A stretch of 9,501 bases of DNA, from assembly GCA_002423025.1 (NCBI GenBank), contig DIUN01000022.1:1324-10824 (forward strand), in the 5' to 3' direction. Positions 5,991-9,501 of the stretch are shown in pieces (within the stretch, counting starts at the first letter, position 1; the number at the start of each line of letters is the position of its first letter). This stretch comes from Sphingomonadales bacterium UBA6157 (GTDB taxonomy: Bacteria; Pseudomonadota; Alphaproteobacteria; Sphingomonadales; Sphingomonadaceae). The notes under the pieces are model-generated. The model saw only the letters and a list, made by a program, of their open reading frames with translations, made no database searches and was not told the origin of the DNA. Made by a program: the position numbers and the translations under genes.

Positions 5991-8228
5991 ATGCTGAACA
6001 TTCAGGCTGTCACCACGCGTGCGCTTTCCGCGCGCCGTCTTTCCGGCGCTGCCGCGCTTCTCGCCGGCGCCATGCTGATGGTTGCAGCGCCCGCCGCCGC
6101 CCAGACAGCCCAGGCCGATGAGGATGTTCTGGAGGACATCGTCGTCACCGCCACCCGCAGTTCGGAATCGCTGTCCAAGATCGGCGCGTCCGTCACTGCC
6201 ATTTCCTCGGCCGATCTCGGCGCCGGCGGCATCACCGAAATCCGCTCGCTGGCCTCGTCCGTGCCAAACCTTTCGATGGGTGACCAGTTCGGCGTCAACC
6301 GCACCTTCATCCGCGGCATCGGCCTCACCTCGATCGATCTCGGCGCCGATGGCGCGGTGGCCTTCCTGCAGGATGGCGCGCTGATCGCCCGCCCGGCGGC
6401 CCAGCTCTCCGGCTTCTACGATATCGAGCGCGTCGAAGTGCTGCGCGGCCCGCAGGGCACGCTCTATGGCCGCGGTGCCACCGCCGGCGCCATCAACCTC
6501 GTCATCAAGCGCCCCACCGCCGAGCTCTCCGGCTATGCCCGCGCCACCTATGGCAACTACAACGCCATCTCGCTGGAAGGCGCTGTCGGCGGCCCGATCG
6601 TGGGTGACAAGATCATGGTCCGCGTTGGCGGCAAATATGAGAAGCGCGACGGCTTCGGCGTCAACCAGATCACCGGCAACGATATCGACAACCGTGATGC
6701 CTTTGCCGTGCGCGGCAGCATCCTGTTTGCCCCGAGCAGCGACCTCGACCTGATCGTCACCGCCGATTATTTCGAGGAAGACGACAACAACTACGCCTTC
6801 CATTATTTCGGCCCGACCGTGGCGCCCGAGAATGCCCTCGGCAGCCTCATCGGCGGCGAGACCATCATCACCCGCTCGGCCCGCCTCGGCGTTCCCGTCA
6901 ATTTCCGCGATGTCGTTTCGGACCAGGACCCGATCAACACCCGTGATGGCCTCTCGGTGTCCGCCACGCTCAACTGGCGCCCCGGTGATTTCGACCTGAA
7001 GTCGATCACCAACTACCGCGATTTCACCCGCTTCAACCGCACCGATCTCGATGCCTCGGATGTCTGGATGTTCGGCCAGAACAACTATGACGAGCAGAGC
7101 ACGACCTTCAGCCAGGAGTTCGTCGGCACCTGGAAGAGCGACAAGCTCGACCTGCTGTTCGGCGCCACTTACTTCAACGAGAAGCTGTTCGGCAGCGTCC
7201 GCGTGCCGCTTATCAACCTCGGCATCCTGTTCGGGCTGCCCGCCGATACCTTCGATGCTGCCAACTACCTGCAGTTCGGCAACGTCTACATCGATGCCTA
7301 TGGCGTCTATGGCCAGGCCAGCTATTCCGTCACCGATCAGCTCAAGCTCACCGCCGGTGTTCGCTACAGCTACGAGAAGCGCAAGGGCGTCGGCAGCTTC
7401 CAGTTCCTCGGCAATGTCTCGACGGACAAGGAGAAAGGCTGGGGCGCTGTCACCCCCACCTTCGGCATCAACTACCAGGTCACGGACCAGACGCTGCTCT
7501 ATGCAACCGTCACCCGCGGCTTCAAATCGGGCGTGATCAACGTCGGCTCGCAGAACGACGTCATCAACCCGGAATATGCCTGGGGCTATGAGGCCGGCGT
7601 CAAGACGCAGTCGGCTGACAACAAGTTCTCGGGCAGCCTCGCCGGCTTCTACATCGATTATTCCGATCTTCAGGTCGGCTTTGTCGGTGCGGACAGCGTC
7701 GTGACCACGGTCAACGCCGCCTCGGCCCGCAACTATGGTGTCGAGCTCGAGTTCCGCGCCCGCCCCACCCCGCAGTTCACCTTCGAGGTGTTCGCCACCT
7801 ACCTCAACGCCAAGTACACCAAGTTCGTCTCGGGTGATTATCGCCAGGGCTTCGCGCCGGTGGACCTGTCGGGCAACCGCCTCTCGAACGCGCCGGAATA
7901 CACCCTGCGCGCCGCAGCGGACTATAATGTTGCGCTGGGTGATGCCGGCTTCCTCAACCTGCGGGCCGACATCAACTATCAGGATGAGGTGTTCTTCACC
8001 GAGTTCAACAACATCGATGCCGTCCAGCCTTCGGTTTCCACCGTCAACGCCGGCATCCGCTTCACCACCGCCGACGAGCGCTTCAGCATCGATGTCTGGG
8101 GTCGCAACCTCACCAACGAGTTCGTGATCTCCAACAACATCATCACCGCGCCGCTGTTCAACAGCGTCCGCGTCGGCTCGCTCGCCCCGCCGCGCACCTA
8201 TGGCGTCACGCTCGGCGTGAATTTCTAA
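5991..8228 (+). CDS. TonB-dependent outer-membrane receptor
   Basis: This 745-residue TonB-dependent receptor sits in the outer membrane and imports a ligand using energy passed from TonB-ExbB-ExbD. Residues 1-37 form a signal peptide with an arginine-containing n-region, an Ala/Leu/Met core and a likely cut after AAA before Gln38. A TonB box (DIVVTA, 49-54) follows. The plug domain (about 58-175) carries the family motif ERVEVLRGPQGTLYGRG (146-162). The remainder is a beta barrel of alternating aromatic strands that ends in the expected C-terminal phenylalanine (GVNF). There is no FecA-type signalling extension and no carboxypeptidase-like domain. GGGGGA 9 nt before the ATG serves as ribosome-binding site. 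It is the first gene of the rightward operon, with a P450 gene 36 nt downstream. This suggests uptake of the hydrophobic P450 substrate rather than a siderophore, though iron-chelate uptake cannot be excluded. The subfamily and ligand are unassigned. Confidence 0.95.
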   Translation: MLNIQAVTTRALSARRLSGAAALLAGAMLMVAAPAAAQTAQADEDVLEDIVVTATRSSESLSKIGASVTAISSADLGAGGITEIRSLASSVPNLSMGDQFGVNRTFIRGIGLTSIDLGADGAVAFLQDGALIARPAAQLSGFYDIERVEVLRGPQGTLYGRGATAGAINLVIKRPTAELSGYARATYGNYNAISLEGAVGGPIVGDKIMVRVGGKYEKRDGFGVNQITGNDIDNRDAFAVRGSILFAPSSDLDLIVTADYFEEDDNNYAFHYFGPTVAPENALGSLIGGETIITRSARLGVPVNFRDVVSDQDPINTRDGLSVSATLNWRPGDFDLKSITNYRDFTRFNRTDLDASDVWMFGQNNYDEQSTTFSQEFVGTWKSDKLDLLFGATYFNEKLFGSVRVPLINLGILFGLPADTFDAANYLQFGNVYIDAYGVYGQASYSVTDQLKLTAGVRYSYEKRKGVGSFQFLGNVSTDKEKGWGAVTPTFGINYQVTDQTLLYATVTRGFKSGVINVGSQNDVINPEYAWGYEAGVKTQSADNKFSGSLAGFYIDYSDLQVGFVGADSVVTTVNAASARNYGVELEFRARPTPQFTFEVFATYLNAKYTKFVSGDYRQGFAPVDLSGNRLSNAPEYTLRAAADYNVALGDAGFLNLRADINYQDEVFFTEFNNIDAVQPSVSTVNAGIRFTTADERFSIDVWGRNLTNEFVISNNIITAPLFNSVRVGSLAPPRTYGVTLGVNF

Positions 8229-8264
8229 AGAGCGCCAACATCGGGAAATCGAAGGAAAAGTGCC

Positions 8265-9500
8265 ATGACCGAGACGCGCTTTTCCTTCGATCCCTCCGAT
8301 CCGGCCCTGCTGGCTGACCCGTACAAGGTGTTTGCCCGGCTGCGGGCCGAAGATCCGGTGCACTGGACCGACCATGGCTTCTGGGTCGCCACCCGCCATG
8401 AGGATGTCCGCGCCGTCATCATGGACCGCGAGCGCTTCGGCCAGGGCGATTTCGTCCGCAATATCCAGCTGTTCTACGGCCCGGATTTCGATGTGCTGGC
8501 GCACCCGTCCTACCGCTGGCTCTCCGAGATTTTCGTCTTTCAGGATCCGCCGCGCCACACGCGGCTGCGCGGCCTTGTCACCCAGGCGCTCACCGCCCGG
8601 CGCGTCGCCGCCATGCGCCCGCGCGTGCAGGAAATCTGCGATGGCCTGATCGATGAGCTGGCGCCGCGCGGCCACATGGATGCCATCCATGATTTCGCCT
8701 ATCGCCTGCCCACCCGCGTCATGTGCGACATGCTCGGTATCTCGGACGCGGAAGCCCCGCCCGCCGTGCTCGAGCAGCTCAACCAGGCCATTGCCGAGGC
8801 CTTTCTGGTTTTCGGCATGGAGGCACTGCCGCCGGAGATCCTCGCCCGCGCCGACCGGCAGATGCTGTTCATGGAGGACTTCTTCGGCCAGATTTTCGCC
8901 AACCGCCGCGCCAACCCGCAGGACGATCTCGCCACCGATCTGGTCAACGCGCGCGATGGCAATTCCGCCCTCACCAATCGCGAAGTCGTCACTGTCGCCA
9001 TCGGGCTGTTCGGCGCCGGCTTTGAAACCACCGCGCACATGATCGGCAACGGCCTGCTCAGCTTTGGCCGCAACCCGGCGGAGTGGGCGCGGCTGGTCGC
9101 CGAGCCGGAACTGGCGCGCAATGCCTCCGATGAAGTGCTGCGCTTCGAGAGCTCGCTCATCGCCACCTATCGCACCGCGCTCACCGACGCCGATATCGCC
9201 GGTACCCCGATCAAGGCCGGCCAGCGCGTGCTCTGCCTGCTCGGCGCCGGCAACCGGGATCCGCAGGCCTTCAGCGAGCCGAACCGTTTCGATATCGGCC
9301 GCACCGATGCCACGCGTCACCTGAGCTTTGGCGGGGGCATCCACTTTTGCGTCGGCGCGCAGCTGGCGCGGCTGGAAGGCGAGATCGCCTTTGAAACCCT
9401 GGCCCGCCGCTTGCCCGGCCTTGTCGCCAACCCTGCCACGCCGGCCTGGCGCGAGGGCCTGCTGTTCCGCGGCATGAGCGCGCTCCCCGCCAGCTGGTAA
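8265..9500 (+). CDS. Cytochrome P450, soluble bacterial type
   Basis: This 411-residue cytoplasmic P450 monooxygenase has the full set of motifs: C-helix HTRLR (98-102), I-helix AGFETT (251-256) with the acid-alcohol pair Glu254-Thr255, K-helix ExxR as Glu290-Arg293, and the heme loop FGGGIHFCVG (355-364) with Cys362 as the axial iron ligand. NRDP (330-333) is also typical. It has no membrane anchor and no fused reductase, so it should need a separate ferredoxin and ferredoxin reductase; neither gene is in the window. The start at 8265 is supported by GAAGGA 8 nt upstream. It follows the receptor gene by 36 nt with no terminator, so the two are probably co-transcribed. It ends one base before the window edge. 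The probable job is hydroxylation of the imported hydrophobic compound, ahead of ketone formation and Baeyer-Villiger oxidation. The CYP family number and substrate are not assignable by eye. Confidence 0.96.
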   Translation: MTETRFSFDPSDPALLADPYKVFARLRAEDPVHWTDHGFWVATRHEDVRAVIMDRERFGQGDFVRNIQLFYGPDFDVLAHPSYRWLSEIFVFQDPPRHTRLRGLVTQALTARRVAAMRPRVQEICDGLIDELAPRGHMDAIHDFAYRLPTRVMCDMLGISDAEAPPAVLEQLNQAIAEAFLVFGMEALPPEILARADRQMLFMEDFFGQIFANRRANPQDDLATDLVNARDGNSALTNREVVTVAIGLFGAGFETTAHMIGNGLLSFGRNPAEWARLVAEPELARNASDEVLRFESSLIATYRTALTDADIAGTPIKAGQRVLCLLGAGNRDPQAFSEPNRFDIGRTDATRHLSFGGGIHFCVGAQLARLEGEIAFETLARRLPGLVANPATPAWREGLLFRGMSALPASW

Positions 9501-9501
9501 C

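Noticed and set aside
5928..9344. A 1,138-codon open frame on the minus strand opposite the receptor and P450 genes
   Set aside because: It is a shadow of GC-rich codon bias. The product is low-complexity, rich in Gly, Ala, Glu, Asp and His, with no recognisable domain, while the plus strand encodes two proteins with complete family motifs.

Overview
The window looks like a GC-rich alphaproteobacterial chromosome, most likely a sphingomonad-type organism. This is inferred from the high GC, the TonB-dependent receptor placed directly beside oxidative catabolic genes, and general codon style. No rRNA, tRNA or other phylogenetic marker is present to confirm it. Six protein-coding genes account for about 94% of the sequence. 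No mobile element, CRISPR array or RNA gene was seen.

Layout. (1) 1-1587, minus strand: the N-terminal 529 codons of the glutamate synthase large subunit (gltB). The rest of the gene lies off the left edge. Its leader carries four tandem 13-bp units that end at the ribosome-binding site. (2) 1588-1810: a short non-coding leader and spacer. (3) 1811-5670, minus strand: three tightly packed genes, transcribed in the order metallo-beta-lactamase-fold hydrolase, HAPMO-type Baeyer-Villiger monooxygenase, zinc-independent medium-chain (quinone oxidoreductase-like) reductase. The gaps between them are 16 and 10 nt, so this is very probably one operon. (4) 5671-5990: a 320-bp divergent control region rich in inverted and direct repeats. 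(5) 5991-9500, plus strand: a TonB-dependent outer-membrane receptor followed 36 nt later by a class I-type bacterial cytochrome P450. These are also likely one operon, which may continue beyond the right edge.

How the genes may work together (inference). The two divergent operons look like one catabolic module for a hydrophobic compound such as a terpenoid, alicyclic or aryl ketone. The receptor would take up the compound, the P450 would hydroxylate it, and an alcohol dehydrogenase not seen here would make the ketone. The Baeyer-Villiger enzyme would insert oxygen to give an ester or lactone, and the metallo-hydrolase would open it. The MDR enzyme could reduce a C=C or quinone intermediate. 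A shared inverted-repeat motif, ATCTAC-N6-GTAGAT, is perfect near the receptor gene and imperfect near the hydrolase gene, which suggests one regulator controls both directions. The substrate is unknown, and no regulator, ferredoxin or ferredoxin reductase gene lies in the window. gltB is a housekeeping gene and probably marks the edge of the accessory module.
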